From the NCBI GenBank assembly GCA_003024785.1, contig PUQB01000482.1, forward strand, positions 59,808-123,807: 64,000 nucleotides of DNA. Reading direction: 5' to 3'. The notes beneath the pieces are model-generated. The model did no database searches, was not told the origin of the DNA, and saw only the letters and a list, made by a program, of their open reading frames with translations. Shown here one piece after another: positions 48,425 through 58,970 of the stretch. The DNA comes from Selaginella tamariscina. Taxonomy: Eukaryota; Streptophyta; Lycopodiopsida; Selaginellales; Selaginellaceae. The stretch's first letter is position 1, and each line of letters begins with the position of its first letter. The position numbers were made by a program, and so were the translations under genes.

Positions 48425-49280
48425 TATCAGGCCAATATCCATTTCATTTCTAAGAGCAATTTATCGTCAAGTTTTGCCAATGACTTATTGAGTTACTAAA
48501 GATCAAGAGGTCATTATCTTTGAGTTATCATCAAAAATCTGATGGTCAATCGAAATGCAACTATCTAGACCTCGAACATATTTATAATGTTTCATCAATT
48601 ACCAATAGGATGATTAGTTACTGCTACTACCCTTAACTGGATTCTCATACAACAACTCCAAGCATGCATCAATTGGTATGTCACTTTTTTATGCCTTGAC
48701 ATGTCACCATCCACAATGGAGTTTTAATTCAGTAAATCTGTTTACCAAAGATCAATTTGATCGTCTTCAGTATGTCTAAGCTATGCTTCATTAACATCTT
48801 CTGTAGGCACATGAACATTAAAAGACAATTACTGATCAATATTGTACAAACAGTCCGGTTTATTAGGTTGGTGAGCAGGTCTGGCTTTTTTGATGTAACA
48901 TCAAGACTACATAGCCTTATGAAAAGTTTGACTATCAACAACTCAGTCCATTTCCGATGGCATCTCGTATCAATGATGTGGCTTATTCGTTGGACCCTTC
49001 TTCAATGTACATCCATTCGGTATTCTATGTTTCTCTTTTGAGTTGTACGCTCCATGGTCAAAACTTTACCACTTCCATCTTTGGTTACAATTAATAATGA
49101 TTTGAATATGAAGTCAACAAATCTTGGACTTCAAGTTTCTCTTTATCACCGACTTTATTACTTGGTCAATTGGGTTGGTTACCTTCCAAGTGAACATTCT
49201 TGGAAACTTACAACAAATCTGCAATATGCTCGTAACACCATTAACAAGTTTTATCTCAAACAACCCGGATCTCAAAGAAG
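48425..49280 (+). pseudogene. Gypsy element D, 3' end of pol (integrase and chromodomain-like)
   Basis: After the 17-kb insertion, integrase resumes with LLKIKRSLSLSYHQKSDGQS (about 48500-48560), matching the core stretch S-S-x-Y-H-P-Q-T-D-G-Q-S. Later come DLEHIYNVSSI and, near 49054-49270, VTINNDLNMKS, YYLVNWVGYLPSEHSWKLTT and NTINKFY, a chromodomain-like C-terminus. The frame is broken in several places. It joins 28173-31130 as one element. Confidence 0.75.
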
Positions 49281-49375
49281 GGGGTGGTGTGATGATTTGA
49301 TTATGTCACAAGGATATGATATTGATAAGAATATATATAATGATATGAATAAAGATATAGATAAGGGTAATTTAA

Positions 49376-49717
49376 GGCCCACTTTCCACTAGCGGGTGGT
49401 TATTTGGCCAGTAGTAAATTAAAATAATGCCACGTCATTAATTATTACTACCACTGTGGTTTTCTATTAGAGTGGTTAATTGAATTAAAAAAAAACTAGT
49501 AGTGCATAATTTTTATTTTATCAATTATTATAAACATATATATTTATATATACATATGTAATAAATGTGCACCTACTCAGTATTTTTAATTAAAAACATA
49601 TATTAAAACTCTAACTTTTCATTGTTATTTTTTATATAGAATCATTAATTATAGTTTACTAATGTCTTTCTATATGTATGTGTATAATAATGTATACACA
49701 CATACACACACACACAC

Positions 49718-49748
<31 letters not shown>

Positions 49749-49832
49749 TACACAAACATGTGAGTGTGTTGAGAGAAAGAAAGATCTACAATAATTTATG
49801 TTCTTTCTACAAAATAAGTATATCAACTAATG

Positions 49833-49890
<58 letters not shown>

Positions 49891-50240
49891 CTTACATGTA
49901 AATGAGTGATATTTTATTAAATCTCATGTTTGCTTTTTATTTTAAAGTTCTAATTTATTTGTTTTTCATTGATTTTTTTGAAAGCTAAAAAAAGTAAAAC
50001 CTAATTTCATTAATCTTGATACACGTGTTATTCAATTATGCCCGGTAGTCATACAACCGGGCAAAATTGCCCGGTTATTAGGCTACCATCGAAAAAGCCA
50101 TGTAGGTGCCACATAGGTGCCATATAGATTATAAATTATAAATAACCACCAAGTGGAAAACCAAACCCATGGTAGAATAAATAATTTCTTTTATTTTGAT
50201 TAGTTGAGGCAATTAACCACCCGCTAGTGGAAAGTGGGCC
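49376..50240. mobile_element. Harbinger/Tourist-like element, 865 bp
   Basis: Perfect 27-bp inverted ends (49376-49402 and 50214-50240) begin GGCCCACTTTCCACTAGCGG. The flanks are TAA on both sides (49373-49375 and 50241-50243). GGCC-type ends with a three-base TWA duplication define PIF/Harbinger elements and their Tourist-like non-autonomous forms. No transposase is encoded. Inside are TA microsatellites and the hairpin CCGGGCAAAATTGCCCGG near 50058-50075. Confidence 0.85.
49690..49885. repeat. TA and CA microsatellites
   Basis: Runs of AC and TA inside the Harbinger-like element; no coding potential. Confidence 0.8.
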
Positions 50241-50460
50241 TAAGTTAATCAAATCCAAGAGATATGGATAAGAGTCACTAAATTTAGTTGTTAAGTCCAA
50301 ATTTAACTTCCCTTTTAGTATAAAGGTGAACGTAATTAAGGTTAAACATTTCGATTCAACACCAATTTAGGAGCTAAGCCTCTTATTTTATTTCGATTTA
50401 TGTAATCTAACTTGTTTCTTGTTTTTTGATAACTTCTTTCTAACCAGCATTGTTGTTCCT

Positions 50461-50988
50461 ACATGTCTTTTTTCCATATCTTAGCACAAAAAATATTGAA
50501 ATGAATATATCTCGTATCTTGGGTGCTTTGGAAGCTATAAACCTTATGTTTGTCTTAAACACATTATGTCATATTTTTATAAACTATATAGGCCCAATTT
50601 AGTAAAGTGGGGGTATCCATCCTTGTTCCAATAACAGCATTGGGTGTTTACAATATGGAAAGTACCTTTTATGTTTGTGATTTCACCGTTCCCTTTAACA
50701 TTTTAACATTCCCTGTTATTACCACTTTGTTATGTTATCTTACTTTTTGTTTTGTTCTGATTTTCTTATTTTGCTATACCACACTAACTCCATGACTACT
50801 CCTTAGTGTAAAAAATGTTAGACATTGTCCAAATTAGCTTTCTAATTTATATTTTTAAAACCTTTTTAATTTATTATAAAAATTCTTAAAAAAATCCTAA
50901 ACACATTTGCAAACGGTTTATCAAAACGTTTGGGTAACCCCCAAATGCATTTTTGGTCCCAGCTATTGTCTCGATTGCCGACTCATGC
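50461..50988. other. Non-coding spacer
   Basis: No gene or repeat structure recognised. A 62-residue open frame at 50607-50795 is hydrophobic and resembles nothing I know. Confidence 0.4.
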
Positions 50989-51001
50989 TCACATATCATC
51001 C

Positions 51002-51146
51002 CAATTCTCAATAAGTGTTTTATAATCTTGTTTCTGGCCACCTCTCTTGTGAGTGTTGCCCTTGTGGGGAATTCTCAATAAGTGTTTATAATCTTGTTTC
51101 TGGCCATGTCCTAATGTCCTCTCTTGTGAGTGTTGCCCTTGTGGGG
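51002..51146. repeat. Tandem duplication of a 67/77-bp unit
   Basis: TTCTCAATAAGTGTTTTATA through TTGCCCTTGTGGGGA is present twice in tandem. The second unit has an extra ATGTCCTAATGTC. It adjoins the ribosomal-protein pseudogene, and the second unit ends where that coding homology ends. Confidence 0.8.
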
Positions 51147-51386
51147 AAGTGCGTTCAAGATGCTTGCCAACTGCAACAGCCTTCTTGATCAGATGGTATA
51201 GATCTTCTGGATCTCTGGACCTAAATCGTGCCCCTTGAGAATGCACAGAATCTTGCTCCCAGTCACCATCTTCACCTGAGCAATTCCATGAGAGTCCCTC
51301 AGAATGACACCAATTTGGGACAGGGTCAGACCCTTCTTAGCTAGCTTACAAATGTGGTCCTCAACCTCCTGCGACGTGCTAGCCAT
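51147..51386 (-). pseudogene. Ribosomal protein uS15 (S13) pseudogene, partial
   Basis: Read leftward from ATG at 51386: [20 protein letters not shown], then [20 protein letters not shown] and KILCILKGH. These match the conserved middle of cytosolic small-subunit protein uS15 (eukaryotic S13). A frameshift follows PEIQ near 51200, after which [18 protein letters not shown] continues the same protein. The first roughly 30 and last 50 residues are missing, and no introns interrupt what remains, so this is a truncated, probably retroposed or captured copy, not a working ribosomal gene. Confidence 0.85.
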
Positions 51387-51437
51387 GTTATCTGAATAAT
51401 TACCTCTATAAAAACTACATTTAGGTTGAATTTTCAT

Positions 51438-52814
51438 TATAATGAAAGAGGATGAAGAAGAAACTTTGTATTAAGGTTATCAATTGCATGGATAGCTCGT
51501 GTGAGATTCTGATATTAGATTCATATTTATTATCCCAGATTCTTCAAATTTTACTAAGGAAGACATTTCTACTATCTTGCATGTGGATGAAATGTAATCA
51601 ACTTTGTCACATAATTAAACTCTATGATAATATGGTTGTTGTTTTATGTATGTATGGGTTGGTTACATGTGCATTTGGAGTAATATGATTAACATGTACA
51701 TGGGAATCGGGTCTCATGAAATGGCTATAACAGAATGTTCCGATGCTGAGCATTCTCTTCGACAGCACTAAGTTTCTAAAGTTAACGATGGAGCTCTCAT
51801 TATAGTTCTACAATAGTTCTCCAACCATGTCAGTCCCTGGTGTTTTTGAAATCCTTGATCATCCTAGAAGTAGCAAGCTATGTTCTCTTTCAACCTCTCG
51901 ATCATGCATGTTCCCGTACGGTCATCTACCATGGTCCCTTGTTTAATTGTTTGCTTATGTGCTGCCAATCGGTTTTCTTGTTGCGTGGTGACTATTTGCA
52001 GCCCTAGGTTGGTTTGCACTGTGATTTTGTGGTAAAACATATCCTCCTATTTGGACTCTCACGGTGGTGTGGTATCTTTGTTGGCAATTGTGTTTTTTTT
52101 ATTGGGTCTTGCCAAGTGATTATAGTTGCTCGTGTAGCCATTGCCCCTAGCTCCCATGGTTCTATCCCCTGTGCTCCCATGGTCCTATCGGGTCTTGCGC
52201 TTGCTGGTGTTGGTATGGTTCACGTATATCTCACCTCCATGACGTGTCCAATAATCATGGTGGCAGTACAAATCCCTAAACTGGCATTTTGTAGCAATGA
52301 GCTCCTGTCCACAATTGTCCTCTTGGTTGTGATGTACTAGGGCTCGATGGTGAATTATCCGGTGGCTGCTCGTATCATGTGCATCCGCTGGATCTGCTCC
52401 ATTACAATGGTTTAGGTGTAGAAACACATACGATAGGCATATTCTGGAGCTAAACTCATCTACTAAGACTTTCTTACTTCTGCTTATTTATACAGACTTC
52501 CAGAGGGTACCTGGTGTTCCTACATCTATTGTTGGTTTTTAATGTGTTCTCTAACAGCCTATGCGTATCATACCTACCTTTCTATCTATCTATGAGCGTA
52601 CCTCTTGTTTATTTTATTTAATTTAGATTTCCTAATTGTATAGATAGGTCCAGCATAGAAGAATATATATTGGCATATAGTTCCTTCGATTACATATATT
52701 TTATTCTTTCTTGATAAAAACACGCAAACCGCACATCAAAGCCAGTTATGTTTTAGTTAAGATTTTTATAAAGTTATATATAGATATATTTTTTAAGTCA
52801 ATTAAATCTAATAC
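51438..52814. other. Spacer without recognised genes
   Basis: Open frames at 51452-51688 and 52014-52340 show no family resemblance and have no supporting splice or start context. I see no repeats with the rest of the window. Confidence 0.4.
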
Positions 52815-52975
52815 TGTAAGATCCATGTGTACGGCTGCATGTGCATATACTATTATTAGCGTAGTGGATTTTGATAGCCGTCGGATTGGATTCAATCTGG
52901 ACCACTCGCTCTTGTATATAAGTTAGGGTTTCTGAACTAATGGATATACACATTTCTATATTCCGAGCTCTCACA
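52815..52975 (+). repeat. 5' LTR of the young gypsy element
   Basis: 161 bp, TGTAAGATCC to GCTCTCACA. It contains the TATA box at 52915. Confidence 0.9.
52915..52921 (+). promoter_or_regulatory. TATA box in the 5' LTR
   Basis: TATATAA is preserved in both LTRs. Transcription would start about 30 bases downstream, giving a short R-U5 region. Confidence 0.6.
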
Positions 52976-52997
52976 TTGGTGGAGGTGAGGGGCACCT
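52976..52997 (+). promoter_or_regulatory. Candidate primer-binding site
   Basis: TTGGTGGAGGTGAGGGGCAC follows the 5' LTR directly. The TGG is complementary to the CCA end of a tRNA. I cannot name the tRNA, and it is not the usual initiator-methionine site (TGGTATCAGAGC). Confidence 0.45.
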
Positions 52998-53112
52998 CTA
53001 ATTGTCCCTACGGAGTGCTCGGATTTGTGTCTTTTTTCTCTGTCTTCTTAGGTCTAGCTTTTCCATTGTCTAGATCTATTCCTTTCTTGTGGATTTTGTC
53101 TCTTCTTCGTCC

Positions 53113-54045
53113 ATGAATCCACAACAGGCAAATCCCTTGTCTGTGGAGCAGTTACTCATGCAGTTGTTGGATGCCATGCGTGTGCAACTGAACAATCATT
53201 CTCAGTTGATGGCAGCATTCACAGGCCAGGGTACTCCTCCTACGCATGTTGCAAACCCCCGTGTCCGACCGGATTTCTTTCGCGGAAATCCTGGAGATGA
53301 TGTGTACCATTGGTTTGACCACTTCACTGTGGTTGCCACATATCATTCGTGGGACGGTGCTCAGTGTTTGCGCGAGTTTCCTACTTGTCTTCAAGGGACG
53401 GCGTTGCAGTGGTACAATGGTCTGGACGTTGCAACTCGTGGAGATTGGAATATTCTTCCAGAGATCTTCAAACGTGCATTTGGGCATGCGGACGACTGTG
53501 ATGATGCTTTTCAGCAGTTGCATCGTATTCGTCAGGAGCCATCTGAGTCGGTGATGCAGTTTGGTGTTCGCTTTCGAAGCCTTTTGCTGCGTGCAGAACC
53601 TAACATGTCGGAACGCATCAAGTTAGGTATGTTGTGGCCAGCACTTCGTCAAGACCTTGTGGGGCTTGTGCATGCACTAGCTCCAGTGACTCTTGACGAT
53701 GCTTTGAGGCTGGCACAACGATATGAGTCGTCACCTCTCCCACTTGTGCCTTCACGTGCTCTTGTTCCACTCCATGTTGGGGATGGACCTGCTCCGATGG
53801 AGGTTGAGGCTGTTGCCGCTCGTGTACCAGCACAAGGTGGGGCCCGTGGACGAGGACGTGGACGTGCAGTTCGTTGTTGGGCATGTGATGAGGTTGGACA
53901 CACGTATCGGCGCTGTCAACGGTTTCCCGATTGGCCCCCATTTCCAGGATGGAGGCCATGGCGTCAACAACGTCCGGTTGGTGCTGCTGCAGTGGAAGGT
54001 TGTGATGCGGTGGATCTTCCGGGAAACGACGAATCGCACGAGTAG
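53113..54045 (+). CDS. Gag of the young gypsy element
   Basis: 310 residues from ATG 53113; the frame opens further upstream but this is the first ATG, 138 bp after the LTR. The central capsid domain has DFFRGNPGDDVYHWFDHFTV, LQGTALQWYNGL and FRSLLLRAEPNMSERIKLGM, typical of retrotransposon gag. A basic RGRGRGR stretch precedes one zinc knuckle, CWACDEVGHTYRRC (C-x2-C-x4-H-x4-C), near residue 265. It would form the cytoplasmic particle and package the RNA. The frame is intact. Pol begins in another frame just after the stop, so a frameshift or re-initiation would be needed to make it. Confidence 0.85.
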   Translation: MNPQQANPLSVEQLLMQLLDAMRVQLNNHSQLMAAFTGQGTPPTHVANPRVRPDFFRGNPGDDVYHWFDHFTVVATYHSWDGAQCLREFPTCLQGTALQWYNGLDVATRGDWNILPEIFKRAFGHADDCDDAFQQLHRIRQEPSESVMQFGVRFRSLLLRAEPNMSERIKLGMLWPALRQDLVGLVHALAPVTLDDALRLAQRYESSPLPLVPSRALVPLHVGDGPAPMEVEAVAARVPAQGGARGRGRGRAVRCWACDEVGHTYRRCQRFPDWPPFPGWRPWRQQRPVGAAAVEGCDAVDLPGNDESHE

Positions 54046-54071
54046 AGGAGGGTCCTCGTGCGAATAAATTA

Positions 54072-57000
54072 GTGACCCCTCCATCTTTCTTTCGGGAGTA
54101 TCATCAAGGGGTTCACTCGGCACCAAATCATCCGGTTTTCACTTTTCAAGCTCGTTTCAATCGCACACCTCGTCCTGTTTTCCTTTCAGTGTTGGTGGAT
54201 ACAGGTTCAAGTTTGTCCTCTGTTTCTCAATCTGTTGCTACACGTTGCAGCCTTCATTTGCGTCGTGCGGTAGAACCAGTCTTCATTCTGTACGGCAACG
54301 GACATACTCATGCTTGTTCGCGGATGAAGTGGACATTGTTGTTCGTGTGGATGATTGTGAGCTCGAGCTTCAATCTTTGCGGGTGGTGCCGAGTCAAGCT
54401 TTTCACCTTATTCTTGGTATGGATTGGTTAACTCGCAATCATGCCAAGTGTGACTTTGAAAAGTCTCCCCCTTGTTTGACTCTCCCTCGTCTTTCTTCCA
54501 TTCCTCTTACTTCTATTCCACTTCGTCCATCTGCTTCCACCTCTGCTTCCATCACTTTTGTCTCACCCTATTTCCAACCATTTTCCCTTCATGCTCTTCC
54601 TTTCTTCTTTGGATCCATCAGATGATCGTCGTGCTGTAGTTGTTGATCAACTCAAGAAGGAGTATGCTGATCTTTTCAACTTCGACTTGTCATCTGGGGC
54701 CAAGATTGCGACACGCCACCCTATTCCAACTGGAGAAGCTAGGCCAATCAAGGTACCTGTTCGGCGTCGATCACCAAAGGAGCTCAAGATCTTACGAGCG
54801 AATGTCAAAGAGATGTTGGAGAAGGGTGTTATCCGGAAGTCTCGAAGTCCTTGGGCGTGCGAACCTCACCTTGTGACGAAGCCTGATGGGAGCGTTCGAT
54901 TCTGCATTGATATCGCCCGTTAAATGAGGTAACCGTCTCAGATGTGTACCCACTTCCTCATACTGCAGACCTTTTGGATCGACTGGGGCGGAGCCGTTGG
55001 TTCACCAAGTTAGATCTCGCATCTGGATATTGGCAAGTTCCGATGGCTGACATGGACATTCCCAAGACTGCTTTTCGACACCATTTGGCCTGTACGAGTT
55101 CCTGGTGATGCCTTTCGGTTTGAGCAATGCTCCAGCAACTTTCCAGCGTATGATGGATGAGGTTCTTTGCGACATGCCGGAGGTGACTGCCGATTTCATC
55201 GATGATGTTTTGATCCATTCGGATGGAACGTGGGAGGAGCATGTCGGTGATGTACGTAAGGTTTTGGATCGACTGCGGGAAGTTGGTTTGAAGTTGAAGC
55301 CATCTAAGTGTGTTTTGGATCAAAGGACACCACTTATCTGGGTTATCGCATTTCACGTGAAGGTTTGCAAGTCGATCCTGACAAACTAGTTGCAGTTTTG
55401 AAGTTCCCTACGCCAAAGTGTGTGAATGATGTGCAACGCTTTCTTGGCAAGGTACAATATCTGGGTCGTTTTGGATCATCTTTCAGATCGTACTGCACCG
55501 TTGCGCGCGTTGTTGAAATCGTCAATGACTTCTTTTGTTTGGTCTAAGGATTGCAAGCAGGCATTTGCAGATCTCAAAGAGTTGTTGACGACTCCTCCAG
55601 TTTTGGCGTACCCGGATTACACCGTCCTTTCATCTTGCGTGTAGATGCTTCTGACATCGGCCTCGGGGTGTATTGATGCAGGAGAGTACAGTGTTCCTGG
55701 CCAACGACATCCCATTGCGTACATCAGCCGTACATTGCAGCCAGCAGAGGTGAATTACTCCACAACTGAAAAGGAGTGTCTAGCAGCAGTTTGGGGTTTT
55801 GAGAAGCTCCATGCCTACTTGCATGGTTCGCGGACGTTGTTGGAAGGTGATCATGCAGCAGTCACTTCGTTGTTGAAGCGAAAGAATTTGATTGGGCGTA
55901 CTGCTCGGTGGGCCTTGAAACTTCAAATTTACGACTTTGAAGTTGTTCATCGTCCAGGGAGTTCCATGGCTGATGCTGATGCTCTTTCTCGGGCTCCTCT
56001 TCCACCTTCTCTCTCTTCTGTTGCCCCAGAGGAACCAGTTGTTCCAGCTTCAGTGGACTTTTTGGATGAAGATTCCGTACCATCAGCAGTTGCTGTGCTT
56101 GACGTTCAGTGTCCGCAGAATGCAGAGTTAGATTTGCCGTCTTTGGATGAGGTTCGGGAAGCTCAAAAGGTTGAGCCGTGGATTCGAAGGCTTCGTGATG
56201 GGTTTGAGAATCCTGCATCACTTGCTGATGACTTGCCTTTCAGGCATTTACATTCACAGTATCGCCTTCAGGATGACCTTCTTTATTTTGTGGGGACTGA
56301 TCCAGATGATCCTTTGCGGTTGGTGGTGCCTTCAATCTTCATTCCACGCTTCCTCCATGCTTACCATGACTCTCCTATTCTTGGCGGGCACATGGGACAT
56401 CGTCGGGTGATGGAGAAGCTGCAGATCTTTCTATTGGCCGGAGTTGCGAGGAGATGTGATTCGGTATGTGCGTAGTTGTGTGTGGTGCCAAGCTCGCAAT
56501 ACTCCCCCATGTGCTTCGGAAGGACGGTTGGAGTCAATTGCAGTTTCTCGTCCGTTTGAATTGGTGGCATTTGATTTGATGGGACCTTTTCCGCGGTCAA
56601 CTGCTGGTAACGAGTACGTTATTATTGCTTCTGATTACCTAACTCGTTGGGTAGAAGTTGGTGCTCTTGCTAGTGCGACTGCTTCTGCTGTTGGTCAGTT
56701 TCTCCTGAATCGGGTCGTGTTTCAGCATTCTTGTCCGGAGCGAATTCTCTCGGATAATGGTCCCGCATTTATGGCTGAGGCATTTCATGTTTTGACATCT
56801 CGATTAGGGATACGCCACACTTTCACAAGTGCTTATCATCCTCAGACAGATGGTTTAGTGGAACGGCTTGTCAGAACCTTCAAGGGGATGATCGCGAAGT
56901 ATGTGAACTTTCAACATTCAGATTGGGATGGTTATCTGCCGTCTCTCCGATATGCTTATGTCACTGGAGTTCAAAGTTCCATTGGTACTTCTCCATATAA

Positions 57001-57485
57001 GCTTTTGTATGGTCATGACCCGGTGTTGCCAACGGAGTTGGGTTTGCCTCTCGGTTACCGCGAGCTGCTGATGCTAGGTCGTGGGATCGGTATCTGACGA
57101 GCATCTTCCATTGGTTCGTGCGGAGTCAGCAGAACACTTGGGCCGCGTACAAGTAGGACAACAACAACGGTACAACTCGCATCATCGTCCTCCTGCGGAG
57201 TACAAGGTTGATGAACTGGTGTTGGTTCGTTTTCCCAAGCTTACGGTACGTGGTTTAGCTAAGAGTCTCCTTCCTCAATGGAAAGGACCGTATCGAGTGT
57301 TACGGCAAGTAGGGCCACAGGTTTATGAGGTTCGGCACGACATTCAACCCGATCCTCCGGAGATTGTACATGTACAACGGTTGAAGCATTTTGTGCAACG
57401 GGAACAAGTTGTGCCGCCTACAGATCCACCAGTGCCTCCTCCTGATGTTCCTCCAGATCCGGGCCCGTCTACAAGAGAACCCTAA
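54072..57485 (+). pseudogene. Pol of the young gypsy element (frame broken)
   Basis: Protease: VLVDTGSSLSSVSQ near 54190 and LILGMDWL near 54410. Reverse transcriptase: 54650-55390 with VMPFGLSNAPATFQRMMDEV and catalytic FIDDVLI near 55195. RNase H: 55620-55990, ending HRPGSSMADADALSR. Integrase: H-x-H finger HMGHRRV then CVWCQA, core FDLMGPFPR, SDNGPAF and QTDGLVERL, giving D, D and E. A GPY-type end (QWKGPYRVLRQVG) finishes at 57485. Frame changes occur near 54290, 54600, 54920, 55090, 55370, 55640, 56440 and 57090. All catalytic residues survive, so the breaks may be recent or sequencing errors. Confidence 0.85.
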
Positions 57486-57503
57486 CCAACTTACACCCTT
57501 CCG

Positions 57504-57517
57504 AGAGGAGGGGATGA
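57504..57517 (+). promoter_or_regulatory. Polypurine tract
   Basis: AGAGGAGGGGATGA lies directly before the 3' LTR and is where plus-strand DNA synthesis would start. Confidence 0.65.
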
Positions 57518-57679
57518 TGTAAGATCCACGTGTACGGCTGCATGTGCACATACTATTATTAGCGTAGTGGATTTTGATAGCCGTCGGATTGGATTCAATC
57601 TGGACCACTCGCTCTTGTATATAAGTTAGGGTTTCTGAACTAATGGAGATACACATTTCTATATTCCGAGCTCCTCACA
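57518..57679 (+). repeat. 3' LTR of the young gypsy element
   Basis: 162 bp, about 98% identical to the 5' LTR. Confidence 0.9.
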
Positions 57680-57683
57680 ATAC

Positions 57684-58090
57684 GATATTAAGTCGAGAGA
57701 GTTTGGGAAAAGTATAATGTATTGCAAGAGCGCTATTTGGAAATGCAAATAAAATTCATAAAAATTGGTGTAAAATTATAAAATTTAATAAATTTAATTT
57801 TAATTTTAAACTTAGCGAGGGTGTATATGCAATACACACACACAAACACATATATATGTGTGTGTGTGTGATTTAAAAGTATGTAATATATAGAAATATA
57901 TATTCTTTTAAATTGCAGCCACACAAATATGACGTCACCGATAATAATAACACCATAATATAAACCTTCTTATAAATCAAAATATATAAAAAAACACATA
58001 ATAACATAATTATAGATATATGTTGAATAGTTGTAACAGAGAACACTTTGATCTCCAATATATCTAATATAATCTTAAACCTCACTAAGC
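57684..58090. other. AT-rich spacer before the lipase gene end
   Basis: Contains a short AC/TG microsatellite at 57834-57870; no gene. It would carry the 3' end and polyadenylation signal of the lipase gene on the - strand. Confidence 0.5.
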
Positions 58091-58912
58091 TTAAGGATTA
58101 TTATCTCTAATGAACTTAATTAGGGGGTCAAACACCTCTGTTTTAGCTCTTGTGCCAATAATAAAATCCACGTGAGCATAATTTGGTAAATAGACGGACT
58201 GGTATCTGCAGTTTAGCTGACTGGCCAACAGCCGTACGCCCTGTGGCGTGGACAATGCATCCTTCCCTCCGTACATCAGGAGCATGGGGAACTCGTACGG
58301 AATGTCGGATGGATCGTACGTGGGAGGTACGACCTGGGAATATGCCTTGACATTGCTGGCCGTTGATCCATAGTCAAATTTTGCAAATAATCCACTTCTT
58401 ACCACTGTTTAAATACAAGTCAATTTATTTACTACATTGTATATTTTAAAGTTCTCATTAATTTTAATATTATTTATAGATATATGAAATTATTTAAATA
58501 AACATATGCTAAATTTAAATATGCTTACTTTGAGCGAGATGGACCATGTTCTTGGTTGAAGACCCTTGAGGCTCAAACTGCCGATAATACGTAGTTAAAC
58601 TGTTGTTAAAACAGCAGTTTTTACCTGTAAATAGTTAAACAAATGTTAATAAAGTATAACATATTAATTTATATAAATGTGTGTGTTAATATGTAAAAAA
58701 AACACATAAAGATTTACTTGTAACTGTTACCAGAACCAGCAGATCTGCACACTGCGAGTCAAGCATACATATCTTCTTCAAAAGAGCTGAGCCTATTCCA
58801 CTGCAGATATACAAAATGAAACAGTATTAAGTATAATACATATAAACAATATTTACTTGCCTGTCAAGAGCAAAATATGTGTTCCCCAAGTTAACATAGA
58901 TCTGCAATAACA

Positions 58913-58970
<58 letters not shown>

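Larger units (their letters stand above)
49288..50460 (+). repeat. 3' LTR of element D (right limit uncertain)
   Basis: Starts TGTGATGATTTGATTATGTC after the purine tract AAGAAGGGGGTGG. It is interrupted by the Harbinger-like element at 49376-50240, then resumes and passes TATAAAGGTGAACG near 50321 and GCTAAGCCTC, which looks like a promoter and leader. The 5' LTR is missing from the window, so the right end is an estimate. Confidence 0.5.
52815..57679 (+). mobile_element. Young Ty3/gypsy retrotransposon with very short LTRs
   Basis: LTRs of 161 and 162 bp (52815-52975 and 57518-57679) start TGTAAGATCC and end CTCACA. They differ by three substitutions and one single-base indel, so the insertion is recent. 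It is flanked by ATAC on both sides (AATAC/AATAC if the last A of the LTR is counted in the duplication). The interior has gag, protease, reverse transcriptase, RNase H and integrase in gypsy order and no chromodomain. Gag is open; pol carries several single-base frame changes. Confidence 0.9.
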
